DNA of 64,000 nucleotides. It comes from Streptomyces sp. NBC_01471. GTDB lineage: Bacteria > Actinomycetota > Actinomycetes > Streptomycetales > Streptomycetaceae. Each line of letters begins with the position of its first letter. Position 1 is the stretch's first letter. The stretch covers positions 7,681,501-7,745,500 of the forward strand of contig NZ_CP109450.1 of NCBI RefSeq assembly GCF_041438865.1, read 5' to 3'. The notes beneath the pieces are model-generated. The model had not been told where the DNA came from, did not search any database, and saw only the letters and a program-made list of their open reading frames with translations. A program made the translations under genes and the position numbers. This document shows positions 49,918 to 58,684 of the stretch, piece after piece.

Positions 49918-50379
49918 TCAGACGTCGGCCCAGACCAGCCGGCCTCCGCCGTCCTGGCAGGTGCCCCAGTCGGCGGCCAGGGCGGTGACGATGAGGAGAC
50001 CCCGGCCGCGTTCCGACAGGCCGGTCCTGGCGGCGCCGTCCGGCTCGGTCTCGCATGCCGGTGGCCGGCGCTGGGCCGGAATGCCGTCGCCGCCCGCGTC
50101 CCACACCTGGATCCTTATCCGGGAGCAGGTCCGGCGCAGGCAGCAGCGGACCCGCGCGGACCGGGCGCTGTAGCGCACGGAGTTGGTGACGAGTTCGGAG
50201 ACCAGCAGGACCGCGGTCTCCGTCCGTTCCTCCGGCTCGCCCCAGGCCAGCATGGCGTCGCGGACGCGCTGTCGGGAGTCGATGACCCCCTCGGGTATGC
50301 GCGGCGTCGACCAGCGGTAGGCGGAGTCGTCCTCGTCGTCGGAGCGTGCGGCAGAGGCATCACCATCGAATTCAGACAT
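49918..50379 (-). CDS. Histidine-kinase-like ATP-binding protein (anti-sigma factor type)
   Basis: Soluble protein of 153 residues carrying one HATPase domain: N-box ETAVLLVSELVTNSVRYSARSARVRCCL near residue 55-80, G1 IQVWDAGGDGIPA and G2 GLSERGRGLLIVTALAADWG. No kinase dimerisation or phospho-acceptor domain is present, as in the many RsbW-like anti-sigma/regulatory ATPases of Streptomyces. ATG at 50379; upstream 77 codons are open but not coding. It is divergent from an XRE/DUF5753 regulator, a usual pairing in this genus with links to development. Confidence 0.85.
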   Translation of the reverse strand: MSEFDGDASAARSDDEDDSAYRWSTPRIPEGVIDSRQRVRDAMLAWGEPEERTETAVLLVSELVTNSVRYSARSARVRCCLRRTCSRIRIQVWDAGGDGIPAQRRPPACETEPDGAARTGLSERGRGLLIVTALAADWGTCQDGGGRLVWADV

Positions 50380-50485
50380 ATATGCACTATCAACACGTTC
50401 GGCATACTCTGCAAGTGTCAGAGTGTGAATCGCACAGAATGTGACACGACGGCCGCCCGGTTTCGCCGCGAAGGAGATGGACGCC

Positions 50486-51331
50486 GTGAGAGCCCGCTCA
50501 GGCCCGACCCTGGAGCACCGTGTCGTCGCGGAACAGCTCCGCCTGGCCCGTGAGCGGGCCGGATGCGGGCTCGCGGCGGTCGCCGCCGCGCTGGACCTGT
50601 CCGAGGCCACCGTGCGGCGTATCGAGCGGGCGGAGACCGCGCTGGACGCCGGGCAGGTCAGGGACCTCCTGGAGTACTACCACCACCCCGAGGGCGACGC
50701 CCGGCGGATCAGGGCCAGCCTGGTCAGGGCGAACGAGCCCGGATGGTGGCACCGCTGGCGTGACGTCCTGCCCGCCTGGCAGCGGGACGTCATCGGTATC
50801 GAGTCGTCCGCCGCGGTGATCCGGATGTGGCACCCCGCACTGGTCCCCGACCTGCTGCGGACCCCCGGTTACGCCGCTGCCGTCGAGGCGGTCCGGCACC
50901 CGGGGGCCCCGCCTGCCGTACGGGCCCGGCGTACGGAGTTCCTCCGGGCCCGGCAGGAGCGGTTCCGTGAGCGGGACGCGGTCCTGTGGGGGCTGATCCC
51001 GGAGGCCGCGCTGCACACCTGCGTCGGCTCCCCGGATGTCATGCGGGAGCAGCTGGACGCCCTCCGGCGGGCGACCGCCCGCCCGAACATCACCCTCCAG
51101 GTGATGCCTCTGACGGCGGGGCCGCACGCACTGACCGGCGCCCCGCCGCTGGAGCTGCTACGGCTTCCCGTCCCGGAGATCCCGGACCACGCCGTCGTCG
51201 GCGGCCCCGGCGGTGAGGTCGCTGTCACCCAGGACCGCGCGGCGGTTTCCGCGTACCGGATGCTGATGGATTCCGCCTGCGGCGCGGCACCGGCCGCCGG
51301 CGTGGTGCTGCCCGAGCTGTTCCCGCGGTGA
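50486..51331 (+). CDS. XRE family regulator with DUF5753 domain
   Basis: Transcription factor of 281 residues. The helix-turn-helix lies at about 10-60 (LRLARERAGCGLAAVAAALDLSEATVRRIERAET), and DUF5753 covers the rest (IGIESSAAVIRMWHPALVPDLLRTPGYAAAV, ARRTEFLRARQERF, NITLQVMPL, and the acidic end AVSAYRMLMDSA). GTG at 50486 is nine bases after AAGGAG, whereas the in-frame ATG at 50477 is too close to it. Such genes usually adjoin a small DUF397 partner; none is seen, the neighbour instead being the divergent ATPase. Confidence 0.87.
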   Translation: MRARSGPTLEHRVVAEQLRLARERAGCGLAAVAAALDLSEATVRRIERAETALDAGQVRDLLEYYHHPEGDARRIRASLVRANEPGWWHRWRDVLPAWQRDVIGIESSAAVIRMWHPALVPDLLRTPGYAAAVEAVRHPGAPPAVRARRTEFLRARQERFRERDAVLWGLIPEAALHTCVGSPDVMREQLDALRRATARPNITLQVMPLTAGPHALTGAPPLELLRLPVPEIPDHAVVGGPGGEVAVTQDRAAVSAYRMLMDSACGAAPAAGVVLPELFPR

Positions 51332-51686
51332 GCCGAGGGGCGGCGACCGTGATGGAAGGTGATGGTCCGATCGCACCGGGTGTCAGGGGTGGTCGGGGCG
51401 ACCGGCGCGGTCGAGAGAGCCGGAGTGGCTGAAAACGGCCCTGAGGATATGTGAGGCGGCTATACGATCTCGCCATGCCTTTCAGTAGACGGGCGATATA
51501 CGTTCAGTGACATGTAGTGCGGGGTGAAAGCCTGTCCGAGTGGCGGCGGCCGACGCCGGTACGGGTCTTCCGCGCGTGGCCGCCGCAGCCGCCCGTCGCG
51601 CCGTGACGCCCCCCCCGTGAAGCCGTCGCTCTCCCCCATTCGAGCCGCGGTTCCCAGCCAAATCGAAGCCGATTCAAAGGTTCTTC
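51332..51686. other. Non-coding gap upstream of the conservon
   Basis: About 355 bases without a supported gene. AT-richer stretches at 51440-51520 (for example GGCTATACGATCTCGCC and GACGGGCGATATACG) are likely promoter elements for the cvn operon. Open frames crossing this region run antisense through cvnA and are not coding. No inverted repeat longer than about eight bases was noticed. Confidence 0.4.
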
Positions 51687-53234
51687 ATGGCCCGTCCTTC
51701 CGCGTCCGTTCCTCCACCACGCCGGACGCAGTACCTCTGGCCGACCGTTCTGAGCCTCGCGCTCATCACGCTCGCGGCCCCCGTGGTGCCCCTCGCGGCC
51801 GCCGGCCCCGTCGCTCTCGTGGTGTACCTCGTCGCGGCCCTGGCCGTGCTCACGCTCCTGGTGATACTTCGCGGCCGGCACAGAGCGGCCGAGGCCGAGG
51901 CCGCCCGCCACCTGCGGGAGGCCGGGGAACAGGCCGACCGGACGGCCCTCCGCGACACGGAGTGGCGCCGCCGGACGCAGCAGCAGGGCGATCTGGTCCA
52001 GGCCGAGGTCGAGCACGCCGTCAAGGAACGGCTGCCCGCGGCACTGGCCGGCCGGGAGGACCCGGGCCCTTCGAACGAGACGTGGCCGCTGGACGAGACC
52101 GTGGCCGGTCTGCTGGACCGGCTGCTCGGCGAGGTGCGCGAAGCAGTCGAGTACCGCGAGGAGTCGCAGCGGCTGGCCCTGGTCGAGCTCGCCAGCCGGG
52201 TCCAGACCTCCGCACACCGCATCCAGGCCGCGGTGACGGGGCTCGCCGACCGGTATCCCGGCGATGCCGAACTCCTCGAATCCACCATGCGTGTGGACCA
52301 CGCGGCGACCCAGCAGGCCCGGCACGCCCAGAGCCTCAAGGTGCTGTGCGGCGAGTGGCCGGGGCAGCAGTGGCAGAAACCGCTCGCCCTGGTCGACGCG
52401 GTGCGGGCCGCATCGGGACGGATCGTCGCCTTCACCCGTATCGAGGTCTCGGGCGACCCGGACGTGGGGATCGCCGCGCCCGTCGTCGAGCCGCTGATCC
52501 ACCTGCTGGCCGAACTGCTCGCCAACGCGACCGAGTACTCGCCGCCGAGCACCGCGGTACCGGTCACGGTACGGACCGTGCAGCGCGGCGCTGTCATCGA
52601 AGTGGACGACGGCGGTCTCGGACTGGACGAGTACCGGCTCGCCGAAGCACGCGAAGTCGCCTCGGGCCGCAGGCTCCTGGGCGTCGGCGACGTCGGCGAG
52701 ATCCCGCAGACCGGCTTCGCGGTGGTGGGCCGCTTCGCCCAGCGGCACGGCTTCCGCGTCGACCTGGGGCCCTCCCCGTACGGCGGGATCCGCGGCGTGG
52801 TGCTGATCCCCGCCCACGTACTGGAAGCCATCGATCCGCCCGGCTCTCCCGCGGACCGCTCCGCCGCGGCGCAGCCCGCTCCCGAGGCGGGGCAGCCGCC
52901 CACCGCCACCGTCCCCGGGCAGACCTCGCAGAGCCCCGAGATCCCCGCCGAACCACCGGCGCAACAGGCCATCCCGCTGTACGAACAGGGCGGCGAGCGG
53001 ACCCGGCGCCTCCCGCGCCGGCGGTCACGCCGCGACGAATACCGCCCGACCGGCGGGCCCGCGGACGATTCCGCGGGCGGCACCATGTCCTCGGCGACCC
53101 CGGACGAGGCGGGCGACTGGATGGAGCAGTTCTTCGAGGGCGGCCGGTCCGCGCCCGAACCCGGCTCCGACCCGCACGACGGCCGCGACGGCTCTTCCCC
53201 CCACACCCCCGATTCCGCAGAAGGACAGGCCTGA
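51687..53234 (+). CDS. cvnA: CvnA, membrane sensor-like ATPase of a conservon
   Basis: Membrane protein of 515 residues that begins a cvn operon. Two hydrophobic helices (YLWPTVLSLALITLAAPVVPLAAAG and VALVVYLVAALAVLTLLVIL) are followed by a charged coiled-coil-like segment (residues 65-140), a helical region and a HATPase domain with EPLIHLLAELLANATEYSPP near residue 275 and EVDDGGLGLDEYRLAEA near 305. The last 140 residues are Pro/Glu-rich and disordered. CvnA proteins resemble sensor kinases and form membrane complexes with CvnB, CvnC and the GTPase CvnD. AAAGG precedes the ATG at 51687. Confidence 0.9.
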   Translation: MARPSASVPPPRRTQYLWPTVLSLALITLAAPVVPLAAAGPVALVVYLVAALAVLTLLVILRGRHRAAEAEAARHLREAGEQADRTALRDTEWRRRTQQQGDLVQAEVEHAVKERLPAALAGREDPGPSNETWPLDETVAGLLDRLLGEVREAVEYREESQRLALVELASRVQTSAHRIQAAVTGLADRYPGDAELLESTMRVDHAATQQARHAQSLKVLCGEWPGQQWQKPLALVDAVRAASGRIVAFTRIEVSGDPDVGIAAPVVEPLIHLLAELLANATEYSPPSTAVPVTVRTVQRGAVIEVDDGGLGLDEYRLAEAREVASGRRLLGVGDVGEIPQTGFAVVGRFAQRHGFRVDLGPSPYGGIRGVVLIPAHVLEAIDPPGSPADRSAAAQPAPEAGQPPTATVPGQTSQSPEIPAEPPAQQAIPLYEQGGERTRRLPRRRSRRDEYRPTGGPADDSAGGTMSSATPDEAGDWMEQFFEGGRSAPEPGSDPHDGRDGSSPHTPDSAEGQA

Positions 53235-53236
53235 GC

Positions 53237-53647
53237 ATGAGTTACGTGGACAATCCCCAGCAGCGTGGCTGGATGATCTCGGAGGTCGCGGCCGTGCCCG
53301 GGGTACGCCAGGCGATCGTCTTCAGCGCCGACGGACTCCTGCTGGTCAGCTCCGACGGCATGGACCGGGACGCCGCCGACCGCCTCTCGGCGAACTGCTC
53401 GGGGCTGCAGTCCCTGGGCCGCAGCCTCGGCCGGGAGTTCGGCGGGGACGGCGGGTCGGTCCACCAGCAGATGGTGGAGTTCAACGGCGGCTTCCTCTTC
53501 ATGCGCAGCGCCGACAACGTCCACCTCGCCGTGGTGACGGGCCCGGTGGTGGACCCGAAGCTGGTGGCCCGTCAGATGCAGGCACAGGTCATGAGAATCG
53601 GAGCGGCCAACCTCAGCAGCCCGCCGAGGCCGGGATCCGCTCGGTGA
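53237..53647 (+). CDS. cvnB: CvnB, roadblock/LC7 domain protein
   Basis: Cytosolic protein of 136 residues with a roadblock/LC7 (MglB-like) domain: MISEVAAVPGVRQAIVFSADGLLLVSSDGMDRDAADRLSANCSGLQSLGRSLGREFGG-type N-terminal half and FLFMRSADNVHLAVVTGPVVDPKLVARQM. In conservons CvnB acts with the GTPase CvnD, as a partner or GTPase-activating component. ATG at 53237 is two bases after the cvnA stop; its own stop overlaps cvnC (GTGA). Size is typical. Confidence 0.92.
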   Translation: MSYVDNPQQRGWMISEVAAVPGVRQAIVFSADGLLLVSSDGMDRDAADRLSANCSGLQSLGRSLGREFGGDGGSVHQQMVEFNGGFLFMRSADNVHLAVVTGPVVDPKLVARQMQAQVMRIGAANLSSPPRPGSAR

Positions 53648-54009
53648 GCGACCCGGAGGGGGAGTACACGGACCGGGCGCTACGCCCCTATGTGATCAGC
53701 AGAGGGCGCTCACGCCCCACGCGTAACACCATCGGTATCGAGACACTTCTCATCGCCGTCGACCCTCCGCACGACCTGCCCGTCTCCGCCACCCGGGAAG
53801 AACGCGCCCTCCTGCGGATGTGCCGTCGGCTGCTCTCCCTGGTGGAGGCGGCCGCCCACCTGCAACTGCCGGTGAGCCTGGTCAGAGTACTGGTGTCCGA
53901 CCTCGCCGACAGCGGTCATCTGTCGGCGCGCTCCGGCGTACCGCAGGCCGTTCCCCCCGATGGACAACTGCTTCAGGAGGTACTCGATGGTCTCCGCCGT
54001 CTCCGTTGA
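53644..54009 (+). CDS. cvnC: CvnC, DUF742 protein
   Basis: DUF742 protein of 121 residues with a winged-helix-like core: ALRPYVISRGRSRPTRNTIGIETLLIAVDPP, then LLSLVEAAAHLQLPVSLVRVLVSDLADSGHLSAR, the usual pattern of CvnC. GTG at 53644 overlaps the cvnB stop, and the cvnD start lies inside its last eight codons, with AGGAGGT within cvnC serving cvnD. Function in the conservon complex is as adaptor; DNA binding is not demonstrated. Confidence 0.91.
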   Translation: MSDPEGEYTDRALRPYVISRGRSRPTRNTIGIETLLIAVDPPHDLPVSATREERALLRMCRRLLSLVEAAAHLQLPVSLVRVLVSDLADSGHLSARSGVPQAVPPDGQLLQEVLDGLRRLR

Positions 54010-54595
54010 CCGCTATTTGGCCGACACCGTCCAGCAGGCCGTCAAGATCCTCGTCGTGGGCGCCTTCGGTGTCGGCAAGACCACGCTGGTCGGCTCGGTC
54101 AGCGAGATCGAGCCGTTGCGCACCGAGGAGGTGATGACCCGGGCGAGCATCGGGGTGGACGACCTCGCGGGTACGGGCACCAAGACCACCACGACCGTGG
54201 CCATGGACTTCGGCCGCATCACGGTCACCTCGCGGCTGGTTCTCTACCTTTTCGGTACGCCCGGGCAGCGCCGTTTCTGGGACCTGTGGGACGGGCTGGC
54301 CGAGGGCGCCATCGGTGTCCTGGTCCTGATCGACACCCGCAGGATCGAGGACAGTTTCGACGTACTGGAGCAACTGGAGATCAGGGGGCTGCCGTTCGCC
54401 GTCGCCGTCAACCAGTTCCCGGACAGCGAGTGCTACTCCGCCGACGAACTGCGCGTGGCGCTCGACCTGCTGCCGGAGACCCCCGTCGTCATCTGCGACG
54501 CACGGGAGCGCACCTCGTCGCTCGACGCGCTGATCAGCCTTGTCCACTACGTGATGAGCGCCGGAGCGGCGCGCGTACCGGAGAGCGCCTCATGA
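53987..54595 (+). CDS. cvnD: CvnD, small Ras-like GTPase
   Basis: GTPase of 202 residues. P-loop GAFGVGKTTLVGS is at about residue 23, switch region VGVDDLAGTGTKTTTTVAMDFG (IGVDDL in this protein) follows, then the G3 motif YLFGTPGQRRFWDLWDGLAEGA and the base-specificity motif NQFP in place of NKxD, all characteristic of the conservon GTPases. It overlaps cvnC by 23 bases with its ribosome site inside that gene. It would switch the membrane CvnA/B/C assembly. Confidence 0.93.
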   Translation: MVSAVSVDRYLADTVQQAVKILVVGAFGVGKTTLVGSVSEIEPLRTEEVMTRASIGVDDLAGTGTKTTTTVAMDFGRITVTSRLVLYLFGTPGQRRFWDLWDGLAEGAIGVLVLIDTRRIEDSFDVLEQLEIRGLPFAVAVNQFPDSECYSADELRVALDLLPETPVVICDARERTSSLDALISLVHYVMSAGAARVPESAS

Positions 54596-55866
54596 ACCAC
54601 CCCCTCCCGCCGCCGTCCTGCCCGGCCCGCGGCGGCCGCACCACCGGGCTGCTCCCGCTTTCCGAGGCCGTCGGATCCAGCGATCCGCAGGCGGCCTACC
54701 GCAGGCTGCGCGAGCAGTGGGGCAGCGTGGCCAAGGTGGAACTGGAGCCGGGGGTGCCCGCCTGGCTCGTCATGGGCTACCGGGAACTGCTGACCATCAC
54801 ACGCCAGGAACAGGTGTACTCGCGGGACGCGCGCAACTGGCACGACCTCAACGACGGTGTCGTCTCGCCGGATTCGGGCCTGCTCCCGATGATGGCCTGG
54901 CGGGCCAACGTCGTGAGCGCCGACGGACCGGAGCACCGCAGACTGCGCCAGCCGCTCGACGACGGCGTCGCGCGGATCGACCAGCGCCGCACCCGGCGCC
55001 AGGTCGAGGCGGCCTGCGCCAAGCTGATCGCCGAGTTCTCCGCACGCGGCAGCGCCGACCTGGTCAACGAGTACGCCAGGATCGTCCCGATGCTCTCCAT
55101 CGCCTCGCTGTTCGGCCTGGACAGCGCCGAAGGGCGTGAGCTGCTGGACGCGCTCATCGCGCTGGTCGGCAGCGCGGACGACTCGCAGAGCGGAAACCGC
55201 CACTTCGAGGAGATCCTCGCCGACACGCTCAGGGCCCGCCGTGCCGTGCCCGCGGACGACCTGACGACCGCGCTGCTCGACCACCCCAACCTGCGGGACG
55301 AGGCGGAGCAGCTCCAGTCGATGGTCGTGATGGTCTCCGCGGGCAACGAGACCGTCACCGCCTGGATCTCGCACACCCTGCGGCTGATGCTCACCGACCC
55401 GCGGTTCGCGGCCCGTATGCACGGCGGGCGGCTCGGCGTGGACGACGCACTCGACGAGGCGCTGTGGCGCGACCCGCCGATGAACAACGTGCCCGCCCGC
55501 TACGCATTGCGCGACACCGAACTGGGCGGACAGCAGATCAGGCGGGGCGACGTCCTCGTCCTGGGGATCAGCGCCGCCAACGACGACCCCGCGGTCCGCG
55601 CGTCCGACGGCGGGGTGGAGCCGGGCAACCGCGCGCATCTCGCCTTCTCGGCCGGCGCGCATGTGTGCCCCGCCCAGGTGCCGGCCCGGCTGATCACCCG
55701 TACCGCGGTCAACACCGTCCTGCACCTGCTGCCCGACATGCGGCTCAGCATCCCCGCCGGTGACGTGGCCTGGCGTCCCTCGCCCTGGACCCGCGTCCCC
55801 GTCTCGCTGCCCGTCGACTTCTCCGCGCGGTACGGAGCGGGCACCGGCGACAGCACATCCCCGTGA
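54592..55866 (+). CDS. cvnE: CvnE, cytochrome P450
   Basis: Soluble P450 of 424 residues. The I-helix oxygen-binding motif is VSAGNETVTAW near residue 245, the ExxR-type K-helix region DDALDEALWRDPPMNNVPARYAL near 285, and the heme loop HLAFSAGAHVCPAQVPARLI near 350 with the axial cysteine. The loop has Ser and Ala at two positions normally Gly, which is seen in other conservon P450s. Several cvn operons, including cvn9 (rarA-E in S. griseus), end in a P450. ATG at 54592 overlaps the cvnD stop (ATGA). Substrate unknown. Confidence 0.9.
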   Translation: MNHPLPPPSCPARGGRTTGLLPLSEAVGSSDPQAAYRRLREQWGSVAKVELEPGVPAWLVMGYRELLTITRQEQVYSRDARNWHDLNDGVVSPDSGLLPMMAWRANVVSADGPEHRRLRQPLDDGVARIDQRRTRRQVEAACAKLIAEFSARGSADLVNEYARIVPMLSIASLFGLDSAEGRELLDALIALVGSADDSQSGNRHFEEILADTLRARRAVPADDLTTALLDHPNLRDEAEQLQSMVVMVSAGNETVTAWISHTLRLMLTDPRFAARMHGGRLGVDDALDEALWRDPPMNNVPARYALRDTELGGQQIRRGDVLVLGISAANDDPAVRASDGGVEPGNRAHLAFSAGAHVCPAQVPARLITRTAVNTVLHLLPDMRLSIPAGDVAWRPSPWTRVPVSLPVDFSARYGAGTGDSTSP

Positions 55867-56116
55867 CCGGACATTCCCCTCGCGAACTCGGGCCCGTGGT
55901 CAGGGTGCGGCTCCCCGGAGACGTCCTGGCGTGGTCGGTGACCGACCACCCCTGCTGAACGACAGGCTGGCCGATCCGCGCTTCAGCAAGGACCGGCACG
56001 GCTGGAACGCCATCAGGCGCGGTGAGATCTCGGCCGACTGGCCGCTGACAGGCATGGTGAAGGGCACCGACACGATCATCGCTGACGGTCCGGAGCACCG
56101 CACGCGGCCGGACACC
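55863..56116 (+). pseudogene. Remnant of a second cytochrome P450 after cvnE
   Basis: GTG at 55863 overlaps the cvnE stop (GTGA) and reads 31 codons of P450 N-terminal sequence (RELGPVVRVRLPGDVLAWSVTDH) to TGA 55956. The following codons in the next frame continue it: LLNDRLADPRFSKDRHGWNAIRRGEISADW, then TIIADGPEHR near 56095, the usual LTDPRVSKD ... GPEHRRLR order of CYP105/CYP107-like enzymes. After 56116 similarity ends and the I-helix and heme parts are missing. About 20 N-terminal codons are also absent. It appears to have been the sixth conservon gene. Confidence 0.78.
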
Positions 56117-56218
56117 CGCCTCCCGGCCGGGGGTTGGGACGGGCTGTACAACACTCTTACCGGTATGATCAGGCAGATCTCACCGTAAAGTGGATCAAGA
56201 TCCGGTATTCCTGTGCGC

Positions 56219-57859
56219 ATGGACAGAGACCGAACCGCCCGATCCGATCACTCCCGCATTCCCGGCCGTGCAGGCCGGACCCGTTCCCGCTCCGGCCTGC
56301 GCGCGGGCGCCGCACTGCTCGCCGCCGCCACGGCCGTACTGGCCGCTACCGTGCCCGGCGCATCGGCGGCCGCGCCCGCGAACAGGCCCGCCGCGGAACG
56401 CCCTTGGCAGGACAGCTCGGCCGGGACCCAGCGGTACCTCGACACGGTGAAGGACAACCCGGACCGGCTCAGGGCCTTTCTGCGCCCGATGCCGAAGGGC
56501 GGGGACCTGCACACCCACCTGGCGGGCGCGGTGCCGGTCGAAGCGCTGATCGGCTTCGCTGCCGACGACGGGCTGTGCATCGACGAGACCACGCTGACGG
56601 CGTCCGCGCCGCCGTGCGGGCCCGGTAAACGGCCCGCCCAGGACGCCGTGACCGACCACGACTTCAGGCAGGACGTCATCCACGCCTGGTCCATGGAGGA
56701 CTTCAAGGAGACGCCCGCCGAGAGCGGACACGACCACTTCTTCGCCACCTTCGGAAAGTTCAGGGCCGTCACCGGAAAGCACCGCGGCAGGCTCGTCGCC
56801 GAGGTCACGAAGGTGGCCGCCGCCAACCACCAGGACTACGTGGAACCGCTCTTCACCCCGCAGGGCGACGCCCTGTGGAATCTGGGAGGGGGCCTCCGCT
56901 GGACCGGTGACTTCGACCGGATGCGGGACTCGCTGCGCGCCGACGGCAAGCTGAACCGAGTCCTGGACGACGCGAAGGCGGAGACCGCCCGGGAGATGGC
57001 GGAGCAGCGTGCCACTCTCGGCTGCGACGGCTCCGACCCGCAGCCCGCGTGCAAGGTGCAGGTGCGTTTCGACTTCCAGGTCGGCCGCGCGTCCGAGCCG
57101 CAGTACGTCTTCACCCAGCTTCTCGCCGGATTCGAGATGGCCGACAAGGACCCCCGCTACGTGGGGGTCAACCTGGTGCAGGCGGAGGACGCCCCCATCG
57201 CCCTGCGCGACTACCACCTGCAGATGCGCATGATCAAGTACCTGCGGTCCATCTACCACACGGCGCGCGTCACGCTGCATGCCGGTGAGCTGACCAGCAA
57301 GGTCGCCCCGCGCGACGACCTCAGGTTCCACGTCCGCGACGCGGTCGAGACCGCGGGCGCCGAGCGTATCGGCCACGGTGTGGACATCATGGGCGAGGAC
57401 CGGCCGCAAGAGCTCCTGCGGACCATGGCGCGCCGGCACATCGCGGTGGAGGTGCCGCTGACCAGCAACTGCCAGATCCTCGAAGTCTGCGGCGCCGGCC
57501 ACCCGATCGACCGCTATCTGGCCGCCGGTGTGCCGGTGGCGCTGTCCACCGACGATCAGGGCGTATCGGGGATCGACATCACCGTCGAGTACGCCCGTGC
57601 CGTCATCGAGCACCACCTGTCGTACCGTCAGCTGCGTGAGAGCGCCCGTACGTCACTGGAGCACGCCTTCATCCAGGGCCGCAGCCTCTGGCGCGCCGTG
57701 GGCGATCACCGGCCCACCGCCGCCTGCGCCACCAGCGACCCCCGTACCGGCAGGACCACCGAGAGCTGCCGCGCGCTGCTGAACGCCAGTCCCAAGGCGA
57801 CGCTCCAGTGGCGCTACGAGACCGAGCGCGCCGCCTTCGAGGCCCGTCACCGGGCATAG
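56219..57859 (+). CDS. Secreted adenosine deaminase
   Basis: Exported adenosine deaminase of 546 residues, about 200 longer than the cytosolic enzyme and similar in size to ADGF-type secreted forms. A basic N-terminus and hydrophobic core (AGAALLAAATAVLAATVPGASA) form a signal. Metal and catalytic motifs are GGDLHTHLAGAV near residue 95, LHAGELTS near 357, GAERIGHGVD near 382, TSNC near 420 and LSTDDQGV near 447. The start is ATG 56219 or GTG 56213; neither has a strong ribosome site. It would convert extracellular adenosine to inosine. Neighbour genes give no operon. Confidence 0.88.
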   Translation: MDRDRTARSDHSRIPGRAGRTRSRSGLRAGAALLAAATAVLAATVPGASAAAPANRPAAERPWQDSSAGTQRYLDTVKDNPDRLRAFLRPMPKGGDLHTHLAGAVPVEALIGFAADDGLCIDETTLTASAPPCGPGKRPAQDAVTDHDFRQDVIHAWSMEDFKETPAESGHDHFFATFGKFRAVTGKHRGRLVAEVTKVAAANHQDYVEPLFTPQGDALWNLGGGLRWTGDFDRMRDSLRADGKLNRVLDDAKAETAREMAEQRATLGCDGSDPQPACKVQVRFDFQVGRASEPQYVFTQLLAGFEMADKDPRYVGVNLVQAEDAPIALRDYHLQMRMIKYLRSIYHTARVTLHAGELTSKVAPRDDLRFHVRDAVETAGAERIGHGVDIMGEDRPQELLRTMARRHIAVEVPLTSNCQILEVCGAGHPIDRYLAAGVPVALSTDDQGVSGIDITVEYARAVIEHHLSYRQLRESARTSLEHAFIQGRSLWRAVGDHRPTAACATSDPRTGRTTESCRALLNASPKATLQWRYETERAAFEARHRA

Positions 57860-57889
57860 CGTCTCCCGGATCGCCTCTCGTCCCGTTCA

Positions 57890-57918
57890 GGCCGGGCCGT
57901 GCTCCTCGCGGCCCGGCC
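57890..57918. terminator. Bidirectional hairpin between adenosine deaminase and TlpA-like genes
   Basis: GGCCGGGCCG (57890-57899) pairs perfectly with CGGCCCGGCC (57909-57918) around a nine-base loop between two convergent stop codons. Confidence 0.8.
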
Positions 57919-57921
57919 CGG

Positions 57922-58542
57922 CTACTTCTCCGCGGTCAACGGGTCGATCATCGCGTGCAGTTGCTCCACGCTGACGCCGCCGGAACTCCTGGCGGCGATC
58001 CTCCCGGCGCGGTCGACCACCACCGTGGAGGGGATGGCCTGAGGGTTGACGCTGCCCCGGGGGAAGCGCAGAAGAAGCTTGCCCGCCGGGTCGTACAGGC
58101 TCGGATACGGCACGCCCCGGTCCCTCTCGAACGCCCGGGCCGGGCCGGTGGAGGGGTCGCCGGTATTGATCCCGACGAACTGGACGCCCCGGGAGCGGAG
58201 TTGGCGGGAGACCTTCGCCAGGTTCCCGGCCTCGCCGCGGCAGGGACCGCACCAGGAACTCCATACGTTCAGTACGACGACCTTTCCCCGGTACGCGGAG
58301 CGCACATCGAGCGCGCTGCCCCGCAGGGTCTTTCCCGACAGCCGGGGAGCCGCGGCGCGGTCTGCCTTCGCCACCGCGGTGATTCCGTCGCTGCCCGCCG
58401 CCCGGCCGCCCCCGTCCGAACTGCCCCCGCCCGAACCGGAATCGCAGGCCGCCAAGGTGAGCGCGCAGAAGGCCGCTGCCGCGCCGAACCGGGTGGTGCG
58501 GCGGAGGGCGGAGGTGAAGTGGATGAGGCGCGCAGGGGTCAT
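57922..58542 (-). CDS. TlpA-like thioredoxin-fold lipoprotein
   Basis: Exported lipoprotein of 206 residues: hydrophobic signal with lipobox LAAC (Cys33), a Gly/Ser linker, then a thioredoxin/AhpC-TSA domain with VVVLNVWSSWCGPCRGEAGNL (active-site Cys98 and Cys101) and the cis-proline segment VNPQAIPSTVVVDRAGRI. It likely reduces disulfides outside the membrane, for example in cytochrome c maturation, although no ccm/ResA-type genes adjoin. It ends at the hairpin above. The ATG at 58542 has a weak ribosome site. Confidence 0.88.
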   Translation of the reverse strand: MTPARLIHFTSALRRTTRFGAAAAFCALTLAACDSGSGGGSSDGGGRAAGSDGITAVAKADRAAAPRLSGKTLRGSALDVRSAYRGKVVVLNVWSSWCGPCRGEAGNLAKVSRQLRSRGVQFVGINTGDPSTGPARAFERDRGVPYPSLYDPAGKLLLRFPRGSVNPQAIPSTVVVDRAGRIAARSSGGVSVEQLHAMIDPLTAEK

Positions 58543-58637
58543 GTGAAAACTTTCGCATGACCGTGGCCGGGATCTGACGTCCTGTGCCTGGCGGCCCGTA
58601 TCCGGTTCCTGACGGCTTCGGCCGGGTTGTGTACATG

Positions 58638-58671
58638 CGGCGGGCCCCTGCCTTCCGGCCGGGGCCCGCCG
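58638..58671. terminator. Terminator of csbD-like gene
   Basis: CGGCGGGCCCC (58638-58648) pairs with GGGGCCCGCCG (58661-58671) around a 12-base loop, 13 bases beyond the CsbD stop on the minus strand. Confidence 0.78.
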
Positions 58672-58684
58672 AACGCGCGGGGGG

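Noticed and set aside
54592..56116. P450s as evidence for a secondary-metabolite gene cluster
   Set aside because: They belong to the conservon; no synthase, NRPS, PKS or terpene gene is nearby.
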